This document shows positions 22,290 to 34,900 of a stretch of 64,000 nucleotides of DNA, one piece after another. A model generated the notes under the pieces. That model saw only the letters and a program-made list of their open reading frames with translations, was not told the DNA's origin and did not search any database. This stretch comes from Nephrocerus scutellatus. Its lineage: Eukaryota; Arthropoda; Insecta; Diptera; Pipunculidae. The stretch is taken from the NCBI GenBank assembly GCA_947095585.1, contig OX352762.1, forward strand, positions 121,054,930 to 121,118,929, given 5' to 3'. How positions within the stretch are numbered: the first letter of the stretch is position 1; the number at the start of each line of letters is the position of its first letter. The translations under genes were made by a program, and so were the position numbers.

Positions 22290-22820
22290 GTTGTAATGTA
22301 TGTGTAGCTGTCGGAACAGTCCAGGCCCAGAAATGCAGCTGCTTCGACAGGCTGTGTCCATAGGGATAGCGGTGTGTGTAACGTCAGATGGGACGGCCAG
22401 CTAAATAGATGAACTGTGTTGTGTTATGATGCACCACAGTCCAGGCATTGATCGATAATGCTGTCACGTAAGCAGTGTATGTAGCTATTCAGAAAAGAGC
22501 TCAATCCTGATCTCAGTTGTGCCAGGGTTGAACTGGTTTGTCTGGGGAGGTTTTCCTCGCTTTGATGTATAGGGGGGAGGGGGCGACGAATAATTCTGCC
22601 CGTTTTCCAAGGGTCAGGGATATCCAATGTTTTAAGTGAAAGGTTGAAGAATTGAGCAGGTAAGTGATACCTGTTGAACCTAGATGTTTGAGCATAATCT
22701 TTGCGATTCCATTCGGTCCAATAGCTTTGGAGGGTTTTGCACTGCGTACGGCTAATTCAACTTCGGAGGGAAGAAAAATATTTGAGGTGTTGTCGTAGTC
22801 GTGGTCGAGGCTGTGCAATA
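22290..22820 (-). mobile_element. Jockey-like LINE, N-terminal RT fragment
   Basis: The minus-strand frame from 22818 contains FLPSEVELAVRSAKPSKAIGPNGIAKIMLKHLG, the N-terminal RT region where LINEs carry a KAxGPDGI motif (here GPNGI). It continues with a decayed SLTLGKRAELFV-type stretch and, in another frame, IPDPWKTGRII. The catalytic RT core is absent. A TTG trinucleotide repeat lies just outside, at about 22238-22256. Confidence 0.7.
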
Positions 22821-22920
22821 TGAATGGTTTTATAAAGCACTGTATATCACAAGTACAGCATCAAATTATGTCTATTTGGAACATAAATTATCAGTTCGGT
22901 GAGACAAATTCGGGCGATTT

Positions 22921-22995
22921 TTGGACGCGCCAGGTATTCACTCTGGTGTCCTCGGAAAAAGAGTAAACTCTACCGACCACAGCACCACCACACTG
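22921..22995 (-). mobile_element. SINE-B tRNA-like head, copy 2
   Basis: Matches copy 1 at both ends (TTTTGGACGCGCCAGG and GGTGTCCTC...CACCAC on the plus strand) but the A-box half is more diverged. Lies between the Jockey-like fragment and LINE X. Confidence 0.6.
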
Positions 22996-23079
22996 ATTAT
23001 GAAAATGTTTTTTATAACGTAGACTCGCTCAAGGGATTCGTTCACTTATAATGCTAAAAAAAGCGCTGTTGTTGGGAAG

Positions 23080-23960
23080 TTTGGGAGAGGGAAATATTAT
23101 ATGTCTTCGCAGACGTGACTTATATGATTGAGAGAGTAATGGCGAGAGGAACAATCCTCTATAAGTCCATTCAGATACTAGCTTATGTAGATGATATTGA
23201 CATTGTTGGTAGAAACCCAAGAGCTGTACAGGAAACTTTTATCCAGATCGAGCAGGTGGCATGAAATCTGGGGCCGCACATAAATGAGAGCAAAACAAAG
23301 TGCATGGTGTCCACGTCTGCGAGTAGAAGATCCTACATTGGTCTCGTAATTAAAATAGATGAGCGTGAATTTTAAGTAGAGCAATCCTTTAACTATTTCG
23401 GTACAACTGTAGCATCGCACATGGAATACGCGCACCGTTGCTTAAAGTCAAGAAAGCCAACTATAGTCTGTCAAGACTCTTAAATTTTTTTATTATTTTT
23501 AAATAGACTCATTGCCAAGTTAGAAGTCCATGAATGACTTTGAACTTAACCATAACATCCAAGCTGCTGGTATATAAGTACTGACATATGGATCCGAGAC
23601 TTGGGTGCTTAGCAAAAAGCATTCTGAGCCTTTAGCCGCGTTCAAAAGAATAATCTTACGGTGAGGAAGGACAATTCCGGAGACTCTATATGGATGAGAA
23701 ATACGAGCGATACCGCGATGTCGATATCGTGAAGATAACAAAGCTCGGTAGGTTCCGGTGGGCAGGACACCTAGCTCGCATGAGCTCGGAAATTCCTTTG
23801 CGGTAGGATTTATTGGAACCTACGCTGGAAGGATGGGGCAGACTAGGACGCCTAGAGTTTAGAGATGCAAAACTGGATGACATCAGTTCAAAATCGGGTT
23901 CGGTGGAGAAACTTTTTGCGGGAGGCCAGGACCGGACCCCGGTTGTAGAGCAAAATATGA
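23080..23960 (+). mobile_element. LINE family X, 3' half
   Basis: Starts inside the RT with RGTILYKSIQILAYVDDIDIVGRN near 23150-23215; the active site reads YVDD. GPHINESKTKCMVST follows, then an ILTYGSETWVLSKKHSEPLAAFKR type stretch near 23575-23645 and YEKYERYRDVDIV...RWAGHLAR type C-terminus near 23690-23780. The 3' UTR-like part includes GGAGGCCAGGACCGGACCCC and ends in an ATAATAATAATAAT tract at about 23971-23986. Frames are broken. The 5' half is missing, which is the common 5' truncation of LINEs. Confidence 0.75.
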
Positions 23961-23992
23961 TGATGAAAGAATATAATAATAATAATATTATT

Positions 23993-24260
23993 CGACGCGA
24001 CAGACCTTTGCGGTCAAAGGCCTTGCTCCTCGCAACCATGTGTGTTGCGCAGGTATATTTTTGCACACAAATGGAGGGGACCTACAATTTAATGCCGGAT
24101 CCAAAAGGCGAATTGAGAAGCATTCCGTGACAAGTAAATACTCTCGGAACGTTTGTCACCCATTCGCAAGAGGTGGGACACCGTGAAAAATACTGGGATT
24201 CGAACCACGAACCCCCTGCACAGAAGTCCATGCTATTATCCACTGAGCCACGGCGTCCAC
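23993..24260 (-). mobile_element. SINE-A, copy 2
   Basis: Full-length-looking copy. The minus-strand head reads GACGCCGTGGCTCAGTGGAT, the B box GGTTCGAATCCCAG, and the body includes CACGGAATGCTTCTCAATTC. The tail end abuts the ATAATAATAAT tract that also forms the 3' end of the LINE X copy on the opposite strand. The TTCGAACCACGAACCCCCTG part is well kept. Confidence 0.8.
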
Positions 24261-26085
24261 GAAAGAATATAATATAATATATTATATTTTAAAATCAATT
24301 CCTTTGTTTATAATGCACATAACGTTTACCGTGTCCCTACTTCTGTTAAACAAGGCGACAATGTATTGTAATAAAGGAAAATTAATTTATTTTGATTTTG
24401 ACATTGAACCAAAATGAATTAATGGCTTATTGCTACAGAAATTGTTGTTTAAAAAAAGAGTCGTGACTCTAACCTCTGACTGACCAGAGGAACAAAATGA
24501 GTAAAAAAGCGAAGAAGCAGATTCAAACATAAAAGAAACACGAAGCATTGCAGCCATTGCCATGGCCATATTTATATATAGGGACTATCAAATTTGCGTA
24601 TCTGAAATGTCTTAACCATAGTGACGAAGCGGTGTAACAAGTCTTATATGCTTTCCATTTACACTTCCATTCCGCTCTATGCACTTTGGAGTGCCCTGGG
24701 GTGCGGAGCTGTCGATTAACACAAAGCAAAACATTCATCACAGAGCTCTCAGTTTATTTTTGATAAACGCGTTTTGATTTCGATTTTCTTCTGTCTTTTT
24801 TTTCCTGAATAAATAGTCTGGTCCCAAAATTCAAGAAATATACATCTGTTGTAATGCGTGCTTATAACATATATACGAGTACATAATATATACACTCTAT
24901 GAGTTTGTTACTTCGCGTCCCCTCTTCATTCTGCTCAACAAAAAAAATTTTATGCTGTGAGTCGGTTGCGGTTACGGAAATTTCTCCTCTTATGCAATAT
25001 TTCTTCTACCCAACCGAAAACAAAAATAAACCAACCTCATTAACGTATTTTTAAGGCGCTTGTGAAAGACGCAACAACGCACATGCAATTTGGGTTAAAA
25101 ACCGTTGATTTCGTCATTATTTATATTAACATGGATTGCGTAACATGAGTTCCTATAAGATGTTTGAGTTTATGTTCGTATTATTCAATATCCATGAATG
25201 TGTTCGTCGATTTAATTTTAATAAATGACAAAATTATTAAAAACTGTAAAGTAAAGTCAGCGATCAAACTTCGAGACCGATAAAAAGCTGGAGAAAACTA
25301 TTAATATGAATCGATGAAATATAATCGCTCATTAGACAGGTGACTGATAAGCTGTTAAATTTAAAATTGATTTTAATATACACATATTGCCGGGCATTGA
25401 TTTGGGAAAAAGAGAAATTATTTTAGACAATTTTCCGAGCATATTGCCAATTATATCGATTGTTAAGGAATGAAAATCATAAGGAAGTTATTCAGTTTAT
25501 ATCGTGGCACTAGCTGGCTAATAAGTGCAGTGAATTAATATAAACATAATTGTTAGTGAAATGTGGTTTTCTTTTATTATAATTGTAAGGCATCGACATT
25601 TTTAATTTCAGTTTCATTTGAAAATAAAGAGAAAATGTTAATGCCTAATGCATTTGATTGCAAAGTGGGGTATTGTCAGCTTCAGTTGCTGTGGCAATTT
25701 AATTTCTTCCTTATATCTTTTTTTAATTATGACAAGGAGATTATTACTTATGAGTACTCGTATTATAGAGATAAATGTAATGCCCAGTCTTACAATGGCA
25801 GCATATCCAGTGTTAAAACTTCGAACAGACTGGAGTTTAAGAGAAAATGGGTTTTAAACTGTTAGCTTAAGAAAACAAACAGCGAGTTAGCCAATACTTA
25901 GTCATCTACTTTAATGAAAATCTCATCGTAAACGCTTATCAGCGACCAGTTAAGATAAACTATGATCTTAACTGCATTGCGATTTATTGCGAAACTACTG
26001 ACTGCTCAAAACATGGTTTGAGCCAGTATCACGAACTTGACGTGATGTAGTGCTTGCTTTACCTTCTAGTTGTGGTCCCCGGGCA
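24261..26085. other. intergenic, no gene recognised
   Basis: Very AT-rich. Several short frames, the longest 100 codons at 25563-25865, show no recognisable domain. No RNA gene seen. Confidence 0.5.
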
Positions 26086-26089
26086 ACTA

Positions 26090-28085
26090 TGTGTATAAAT
26101 TAGGACATACTGGGAGTGAGTGAAGTAAGATGGTTCGACGCGGGAGAGTAACAATCCCCAACGCGTAACACTGTGTTACTCTACAACGGCAAACCCTCCG
26201 GCAGTCCCCGTGCATCTGGAGTGGGTGTCTTGATAACGAAAACAGCACGCAGAGGCCTAATTTCCCGGCACCCACATAGTGATCTTATCGGCCTGATTTT
26301 GGACTAAAGTACGGCGCGTCACGATCATACCCAACGAATCCCTTGACTGAGGATGAAAAGCACAACTTCTATAATCTGCTAAGCTCTGTATTCAGCGTAA
26401 CGTCGAACGGAGATATCGTCATCGTTAGGGGGGACTTGAATGCCAAGTTAGGCAACGGCAATGAAGGACTCAGACATGTGATTGAGAAGCACGGCCTCGG
26501 CGAACTAAATGACAATGGTGAAAGATTTGTTGATTTTTTTAACACCAACCAAATTCTCATAGGAGGCACCGTGTTTGAGCATAAGACCTGCCATTAAATC
26601 AGTTGGGCAATCATCATCCAACCAAATCGACCACTTGGTGATCAGCCGACGTTTTAGGAGCTGTCTTTTACACGTCCGAAAGAGACGAGGAGCCGACATG
26701 GATATGGTAGCTAGTGTCCAGTTACGTACTGCATCAGTTCAAAGACTCCGCAATTTCATCCGAATGCCTAGGTATAACATCGCTCGGCTAACGATCCCCT
26801 CAGTACGCCAACAATTAAGGGATCACTTATCGCAAGGAGTGGAAGCAATAAGCAGCTCACTGCAGACAACCATCTACGAACATTGGAAAGCTCTGAAAAA
26901 TGTTTTTACATCTGGAGCGGAAAGTATTGTTGGTATAAGCTAGGAAAAGCACAGCACGTGGCTTACCGAGGATACCTGGAGGCGGATTGAAGAACGTAGG
27001 TTCATTAAAGCTCATATTGTAGATACCACAGCAGCAGCGAGGATCGAGCTAGAGTCCCTGTATCGAAGCAAAATAAGAGAAATGCAGCGTAGTGTAAGAC
27101 ATGACAAACGTAATTATATTAACAAACTGGCCTGAGAAGTAGAGGAAGCAGCGGGCAGGTGCGATAGCAGAACCATTTACAGAATCACCAAAGAGCTGAC
27201 AGGTGGCCAACGCTCTAGCCAACATCCGGTCAAAGGCCTAGATGGTGCCGTACTCGTTTCAGATGAGGATCAGCTTAAGCAATAGAAGGAGTATTTTTCT
27301 ACGGTCCTTAACCGTATATTCACCAACGATATGCACCCAAATCAAACGGAGCTGCCGGAAGTAACAGTTTACCGAATTCGCACCTCAACTCCCAGTAAAG
27401 GTGAGATAGCTACCGCGATCAGCGCGGAGGGATTTGCGTTCTTCCTTCAGTTGCAAAGGTAATAGCCAAAGAAGTACTTAAGCGAATCAAGGAACATCTG
27501 GAAGATACACTCGATGCCGAACATGCGGTAACCGCACTGGATCATCCAGTGTACAACTGGATCAACACCCTGTGAATTATTATTGAATAGTGCGTTGAAT
27601 TCTGGTCACCACTGCACCTGCTGTTCATCGATTTTGAGAAGGCGTTTGACAGTGTCAACAGATAGCTCTCTCGCTACTATCACAAAAAGATTACAAACGT
27701 TCGTATATAGGTGCCTACGGAACATCTTAAGGGTTTTCTGGCCTAACCGTATCTATAACGAACATCTTTACCAGAGAACGGGTCAGGAACCAATAGGCAC
27801 AACCATCCAACGACGGAAGTGGCACTGGATTCATCATACTCCAAAAAGGCGACAGTTCCATAGCAAACTACGCAATGCAATGGAATCCGTTATATCAGGA
27901 TGGTAAAAGAACGGGTCATCCGAAAAATACATGGCGCAGAATAGTTGAGGAGGAGTCACGGCAATCGGGGAAGAGTTGGAGAGAGCTGAAGCTCATTGCC
28001 AGGAACCGCACGCGATGGCGCGTAGGAGTAGTAGAGACCCTAGGATCCACAAGGGGATAAAGGACATAAGTAAGTAAGTAAGCTG
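26090..28085 (+). mobile_element. RTE-like LINE family W, degraded with internal deletion
   Basis: An endonuclease domain is visible: IVIVRGDLNAKLGNGNEG near 26420-26465, then NDNGERFVDFFNTNQILIGGT, then SNQIDHLVISRRFRS near 26615-26660, where the family has the SDH-type catalytic end further on. After about 27470 only patches of RT remain (LFIDFEKAFDSVN near 27625-27660). The C-terminus is clear: LRNILRVFWPNRIYNE near 27715-27760 and GHPKNTWRRIVEEESRQSG near 27915-27970. The copy ends in a TAAGTAAGTAAG tract at 28067-28081, the 3' tail. Most of the central RT, including the active-site motif, is missing. Confidence 0.8.
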
Positions 28086-28089
28086 CGTT

Positions 28090-28760
28090 GCTAGAATTGG
28101 AATCACCTTGTGTCAAGATTGTTTTATAATGTAAGGGAAGACTAAACTCTATTTCAAGATGGAATTCTGTTACTATTATTTGTGTTCCGGGACATAGAGA
28201 AATAAAAGGAAATGAATTCGCTGGTGCACTTGCAAGAAGTGGTTTTTCCGATACTCCCACTGGTCCGGAACCAAAGTTAGGCTTGAGTCAGGCAAGCTTC
28301 AATATTGGTATTCGAAGAATTATGGAAGCCGAACAAGAACAACGTTGGAACTCTATAAACATATGTAGAACTACCAAGCATTTTGTGGATAGGGCGAACA
28401 AAAACACCACTAAGTTCATTTTGGGAATGTCCAGAGCATGGTCGGTTAACTTACAGGACACAACCCAACTGGAATTCATTGGTTCAAGTTGGGACTTATA
28501 TTAGATCCAATATGAAATTCTTGCCTGGAGCAAGAAGAAACAACTACACATTTCCTTTGTAGCTGGCCTACTTTCTCCAGGCTACGGATGAACATTTTTG
28601 CAAGGGATTTAATAACTATCAAAGAACTTCGGCTATCTTAAAGTAACGAAGCTGCGCGGAAAATCCTATGAGGTGGTCAGACCAAGCCTTCGCTGTGAAG
28701 AATGTATTAGATCAGGACGTCCAGAGTTTATTAATGCCTGTTAAAGAAAACCTACGATTT
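28090..28760 (+). mobile_element. LINE RNase H and C-terminal fragment
   Basis: VTIICVPGHREIKGNEFAGALAR near 28165-28235 is the C-terminal RNase H motif (PGHxxIxGNExAD, here AG for AD). A fairly long open stretch (28283-28504) continues with RTTKHFVDRANKNTTKFILG. Then frames break. It begins immediately after the TAAG tail of the W element, so one of them probably inserted next to the other. Confidence 0.65.
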
Positions 28761-31555
28761 AAGATACATACTTGACAGCAATTTGGAGTGCACTGAATAG
28801 ATCATTTTTAGTTCATCAGTTTATCATTATAACAATTATACATTAAAATAAACACAGATTATAACAACTAAAATTCAATATCAATCCATGACCTATCGCA
28901 TAAGATTATCTATCAAATATTCTATTGATTATGATACTCACCTTACTTTTCTCTGGAATAAATGTAATCCAAAAATTATTTGTTGTTTAGTTTTACAGCA
29001 ATATGTTAATTTAATTGTGTTCCAGAAGGTAATCCAAAATCTATTTGAATTTTTTCTAAAATATATGAAAAGCTATCACTTTTAATTCAATTAGGTAAGC
29101 AAATGTATCACAAAACGATTAACAGCGCGAGAGCGTTTTTGTCTCTTTGTTGCCGGTCAACCACGCAAAAGCAACGTAATGCGGAAAGTAATCGAAATTG
29201 ATCTTATTTTAGTGACATTGTTGCGTTCCGAAGAAAACTAAACTATGTGCAGAGATGAAAGAGATGGAGATTATCACGGCGAAGACAACGATTGCGACGG
29301 AGACAACAACGACGGCAACGACAACGACAACGAAAACAAAATCGAATAAAAAATTACAAATAAATGAACAGAAAACAAAATTAAACCCGAGCACTTTCTC
29401 TTCTTTTGGTTGTGGTGGCGGCGTTAATTTACCAATAATTTTTCATTTATTTCTTTTAAATATTAACTTAGTGAGTAGTATCCTTGTTGGTTAAGCACTG
29501 CTTCTTTATATGTACTTTTGTTAGATGATATATCCTTAAAATTTGTTAGGAATCAGTTTTACGGATTTTTAACTTATGAGTGGCAAAATCAAAAATCCTT
29601 TACGTTAAAATTTAAAACTCCCGAAAAAATAGCGCACGATCAACAAAGCTGTAAACACGCTGTTAACAACGTACGTCAATATTGTTCGACCTTCTTGAGT
29701 AAAATCTCAAAGAAGTCTGAGCGCTGAACTTAACTGGTCGGTGCTTGCTATGAGACTTTCTTACTGTGGCTGACAACAACGACGACGACGACGACGACGA
29801 CGACAATGAATTGAGGAGCAGACATGAAACCAAACCGATCGCGAATGACTGAAGAGCGAAATTGAAAAAAGTATTTGGCCCAAGTTGTCGGCTTCTTAAA
29901 GTCCCATGGTTGTGGTAGTATCTGCTTGTGGTAGTATCTGCTTGTGGTTTCTTCATCGGTGTTCGTTCGTTCCATCAGATGGAGACAAGTCGAATATTTT
30001 ACTCTCAAACCAGCAATGGTTTTATGATGAGTATTTCAAGCAGCTGTTGTGCGATGCGTTGCGGAAGAGGATCGTACAAATTTCCGGCAAATCGCGATAG
30101 TGTCATTATTGTGTGCGGTGTCATCACACGTGTACTCGTATAAATGGAAATGAGATTAACTGCAGATGTATTTGGTCAATTAAACAACGCAAATGAAGCC
30201 TTGATTTAGAAACAGAAACCCACCGCTCAACTGTTATCCCTCGATTCATCGTTAATTGATGTGAAGACTTTTGGGAATCTCCCAAGCGATATTTCAACAG
30301 CATTCGATGGCCATTAACCGAGGTCGATCGACAAGGTAAAAACACAAAAATCCCAATGACCATCGGGAGATCAGTGTAAGTAGTGGATCGATCATGAGTC
30401 ATGACGATGCAGTTACCATCAGCTAACGAGTATAAGGTACAAAGTGTGGTCTGTTCGGTGTTATTGCAGTCCAATGTAACGCAATGCGCAGCAGCCCAAC
30501 CTAAGCAATCGCATGCGATGAAAGTGAAAGGAGGGTATCCGAGGCGGTTTGAAATGATCAAGCTCAACGTTGGGTATTGTGGAAATAATTTGTTTTTACA
30601 TTTTCCTTTATCGCCGGCGATTGCAGTGTAAATCTACATAAACGACCATAATTTCAAACAACAATGTTGTTGGAGTAATATATCTACTTTTTTTTTAATT
30701 AAATCGAGTTACTGCGGCTTACTGTATGAGTGCGGAGTTTAAGTTTGCAGCAGTTTGAGAAATGTACAAACTTCAGCGTTTTTATGACAGTGAAATATCT
30801 GCTTCTTAAGTTTTGACATCAATCCCCATTGCACATTCAATAAATTTCTAATTTTCAGATGTCTATAAAATATAAGCAACAAAAGAATTAAGAAACGAAC
30901 TTGGTGTTTTTTAAACAAATGAATTTGTTGATTATAAGCCAGCATCATGCATTTTTCCTTTTACTTTCACACCTACGATGTGCTTAGCACTATAAACGTA
31001 GAAAGGGTGCGCGTGGGTACATTTATAAAAAAACCATAAATTTATCGTATTTATTAAAATATGTGCGGCATTTTGTAAGAAAATGCTGGCTAGTAGCTGA
31101 TTGGGGTTTGACTAAACATACTTATAGGTGGCATTAGCACATAATGGTTCTGTTTCTTATTAGCAGATTATTACTAGACCTCTGAGGAAAAATTCTGCTT
31201 GCTGAAAGTAGGTATCTCATCAGGTTACCGATGATTTTTTCATGTTGCAGCATATCTCTGTACTATCTCCCTTTAAAAGCAATGAATAGAATTTTTCAAA
31301 TTGGATGTCTCATTTTCCAAAAGGGTTTCTCAACTATGCGTAGAGTAACCTGCGGTTTGTTTGACATTTCAACTCGTCTATAGTTTCCATTTAAACGTGA
31401 AAAATTACATGCTTCAATAAAGTGAAGATGAAAAATATTCTAACTTTTATAAGAGTTTACTACAACTTTACGTGCGCATATCTTTTTAGACATTAAGCCC
31501 ATCTCTGACTCAATGGCTTTAATAAAAACAATTTTTACATTTCGATATGTTGAAT
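28761..31555. other. intergenic with microsatellites
   Basis: Holds an imperfect ACAACGACGG-type run at 29285-29336 and a perfect ACG/GAC triplet run at about 29778-29814. A 147-codon minus-strand frame (30124-30567) has no recognised domain. Simple-sequence bias explains the short ORFs rich in Thr or Val here. Confidence 0.55.
29778..29814. repeat. GAC triplet microsatellite
   Basis: About twelve near-perfect CGA/GAC triplets in a row. Read on the minus strand it gives the poly-Ser or poly-Val runs of the overlapping spurious ORFs. Confidence 0.9.
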
Positions 31556-31559
31556 AGGA

Positions 31560-32700
31560 TTCCAGAATCCTGTACATATTCTCAGTACCTTTGTTTCAAA
31601 TAGAGAGGTCTTCTTCATCGTTGTTGGTGAGACGGTGGACCATATGGGATAGCCATAGGTTATCACTGGCCTGATGAGCTGCATGTAGATGAGCAGCCTG
31701 GTGTTCGTTTTCGAAGAAGCGGATGCACCAAACGAAGAGCGAAGCTAGTTTTTTTCATCGTTTTATCGATGTGCTTGTTGAACTTAAGCCTGTCCCTGAA
31801 GTTGATTCCCAGGTTCTTCATTTCTGACTTTATGTTTATTATTGTGTTGTCTCGAAGGGTGATCTGCACCGGCTCACAAAATTTCTTCTTCTTGTTCTCG
31901 TCTCTGGCACTCGGAAGCAGTTGAACTCTGTTTTGTTGGCGTTGATCTTCATCCCCCGCTTGAAGTAGTAATCCCAAATATTTCGGAGGTGTTCCTCCTC
32001 TTTTCGGGCAGCTTTCTCAGGAGAGAGGGAAACGGTATATGTGATGGAGTCATTCGCGAAAAGCATGGTTCTTGTTTCAGCCGAATTGGTGGGTTGATCC
32101 GCCGTGTAAGTTCTAAATAGGGCTGGGCCAAGTCTAGAACCTTGAAGAACTCCGGCTTTGATCCTTTTCCTAGTGGATGAGTCGCCAAAAATCTGTACAA
32201 AAAAGACCCTGTAAAAGAAGAAACAGTAGCCCGTTGATCCAGACACTAAGGAAAGCTTTTTCGATGTCTAGCAAACAGGCTACTGTACTACTTTTGACGT
32301 TCTGTCCTAGAGTGACGTTACTGTTAAGCTTCAGCAGAGGGTGCAGCGTAGAGTGCTTCTCTTGGAATCCGAATTGAAAGGAAGGAATAAAGTTTATTTC
32401 CGAACAAAATGTATTAATCTTTTTACGGATCAAAGATTCCAATAGTTTACTGATACAACACAGTAAAGCTATTGGACGATAACCAGTTACGCTTGAGCGG
32501 TCAGTTTTTTTGTGTACTGGTACTACCTTAGGCCACCTTCCAGTTGTCTGGAAAGTAACCATTGTTAAGGCAATTGTTGAAAATGATGGTTAACATTAAG
32601 ATTGCCAAATCCGATAACTTTTTAAGCAAAATGTTAGAAATTCCGTCAATGCCCGATGATTTTTTTGGGTTTCCACTCATTATTAAATAACTGACAATAG
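31560..32700 (-). mobile_element. Jockey-clade LINE, RT domain, degraded
   Basis: Minus strand. The N-terminal RT shows GRWPKVVPVHKKTDRSS and TGYRPIALLCCISKLLE near 32440-32545, then FQFGFQEKHSTLHPLLKL near 32330-32380 and ACLLDIEKAFLSVWINGL near 32230-32290. After a frameshift comes IKAGVLQGSRLGPALF near 32110-32155 and MLFANDSITYT near 32030-32070, where the active-site FADD has become FAND. The thumb-like KSEMKNLGINFRDRLKFNKH lies near 31780-31835. The order and wording fit Jockey elements. Both ends are missing. Confidence 0.85.
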
Positions 32701-34295
32701 CTGTTCCGTCGTTGGTACTTTGTTATGTGCCTGACAACTGCAGCAATTAAATGTTAAGGCCTTATGTTGTGTGATTAGTATCTTCTTTTTAGAAATGTGG
32801 GTCTTACAATCATGAAACCTAAAACGGAAACCGAATTCAGGGCATTCTTCTTCTTTCTTTCCTTTACTCCGCGGGGGAGAATAGGTCTTCTACAAACGCC
32901 CGCCAATGAACTCGATTTAACGCCTGAGGTTTCAAGAGACGCCACTCGGTCCCCTGGGATCATGCTCATTCAGGGCATATATTATACAAAAAGATGCACT
33001 TCTTTGTAATACCATTGAAAATTTCATCTTCAACCAAACGTATGTTCATTTTCCAGTTTGTTTGCTAAGCCCCAAAATCTTTCCTGCATCGACAATAAGC
33101 AAGAGGACTGTTGTTGTTTATTCTGAAGAATTATTTGTAAGAAAAAAATTTCACCACGATTTTCAGTACACAAGCTCCAATTTCTTATATCTTACTTTTT
33201 AGTTGCTTGTTAATAAAAAAAAATTTTAACATTTCTCTCTCTCTCTCTCTGTATTAAAAGTGTTTTTCTAAGTAAAACAGTTTGTTGGTTGGTGAAATTG
33301 TAAATTTTTTACTATCGTTTTACGATTCTCCACCAATCAGTTTTTACGAGTAACCGTAGTGGCGACGGCCGTTTTTTGCCAACCACAGCTGCATTTTAAA
33401 GAAAAACAATCCTTTGCAAACATGCAAAGCCATAAAAATCGATTCATAACCTTATTCCTTTAGACACAAAAGAAACAAACAGACAAACTCACGGTATCAT
33501 AGTGTGGTCAACATTGCTTTGAAAAAAAAAAAACATTTATTTATTTTTAAATTTTCAAAATAAACTATATAAAGCAAATAAAAAAAAAACGGAACTCACC
33601 AAATCTCCGGACAGATGAACAAACAATTGAACAGAAAGTTTTACCTTGTGGCATATTTTCACCCGGCGAAATATATTCATAAGCGATTCAGCTGGGCCTT
33701 CGCCGAGCGCCATCATCTCATCGGCTATTAAGTTATGGCCCAGTCCTCGGTTCGGTTCATTTGCAAAATAAAATATCATTTAATTCATGACGGCTGAAGG
33801 CACGTACAAATGTAATCTTCTGTCGACACAATTGGGCTTAATGGGGCGGCCGTTGCCGTTGCCGTTGCCACCACTGAGAAAGTTTCGCCTTCTTCAGCTG
33901 CTCGTCACATCAGATTGATTGTTTATTGTGAATTGCTTTGTTGGCTGGTTATTTATTTCCTTTACGAATCGCTTTGGCTATGTGGGACTTATTTCCATAA
34001 TTACGACAGGCACGCCACCAGATATTCCCCGGGGGTTCGTTTTAAAATGAAATAGTAGGCAGCATTTAATATCAGCTTACGACCGAGAAATACACGCCTA
34101 CGTTAAGATGTATTTTTTCTGTAATTTGGTTAAAAAAATAAAAATCGGAAACGCCTGCCGCACTGTTAAAGCCAAAAGCCAAAAAAAAAAAAAACGAAGA
34201 TTGCTGGCATCTTTTTTATTCTTTGAGCAGCAGATTTGGACTTTTTCCCATATTAACTTTGGTCCCCATGTGTTTGTTTGTTTGCTTATAGCCAA
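32701..34295. other. intergenic with one exon-like patch
   Basis: Mostly AT-rich, with a CT dinucleotide run at about 33233-33251. On the minus strand, 33600-33780 is an open stretch (GHNLIADEMMALGEGPAESL) ending in a perfect donor (GATTTG|GTGAGT). The next 150 bases (33781-33905) are more GC-rich than the surroundings. It may be an isolated exon or a conserved non-coding block; I cannot tell which. Confidence 0.3.
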
Positions 34296-34299
34296 ATAT

Positions 34300-34390
34300 T
34301 GCGTTCAATTTTTAATCCACTACCCAAAACCCGATTTAATTCAAGCTTCGCACAAATGCGTATCTTCGATTAGAGAATTTCATTGAAAGA
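34300..34390. repeat. single foldback-type unit (inner arm end)
   Basis: TTTTTAATCCACTACCCAAA, then CCCGATTTAATTCAAGCTTC, then GCACAAATGCGTATCTTCGA: the same order as the inner part of the right arm near 10807-10870. It is cut off by the LINE Y fragment that follows. Confidence 0.65.
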
Positions 34391-34399
34391 AGAGACCTT

Positions 34400-34900
34400 C
34401 AATGGTCCCGAGCCAAGCATTGCCTTCAGCAAGAGCCACCTCAAAATACAAGATAAAAGAATGGGCAAATAACGCCATCGAGGTCTAATGGGAATCGGCA
34501 ACTACGATGAAACAAACCAAAATGCTTTTCAAATACAACATTAAAAACATAAACAAATCAATCAAGCTAAACCGACATACACTCAGGATCCCTTGTCTGG
34601 TACATGATGGGACATGGTCCATTTAATGGCCATTTAAAAAAACTGGGGACATTCCAAGCAGAGGCAGAGGAGACGCCAGAACACATACGTTTTATATGTG
34701 ATATCCTCAACCGAAAAGACTTCAATACCTCAAGGCTCGCACAGTTCTATGGCAGAATGCCAGACCTATCGACCTGGTAGATATATTGGCATTCATAAGA
34801 GGACTAAGCCACCACATAATTTGGTAGACATCTGGGGCGGAAAATAGACCTTAAGGTAGGAGTGCACAAGACTTACCAGCCCACCAACATTAATAATAAT
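34400..34900 (+). mobile_element. LINE family Y, 3' end
   Basis: SKSHLKIQDKR-type and HSGSLVWYMMGHGPFNGHLKKLG near 34570-34645, then EAEETPEHIRFICDI near 34665-34705. This is the C-terminus after RNase H. The 3' UTR ends CACCAACATTAATAATAATA at about 34883-34902. Matches the ends near 58500-58640 and 58720-58800. Confidence 0.75.

Noticed and set aside
29255..29494. Thr-rich frame of 79 codons
   Set aside because: It is a translation of the ACAACGACGG-type simple repeat.
30124..30567. 147-codon minus-strand frame
   Set aside because: No domain, many Cys and hydrophobic residues without pattern, no splice or promoter context; length is possible by chance in 64 kb.
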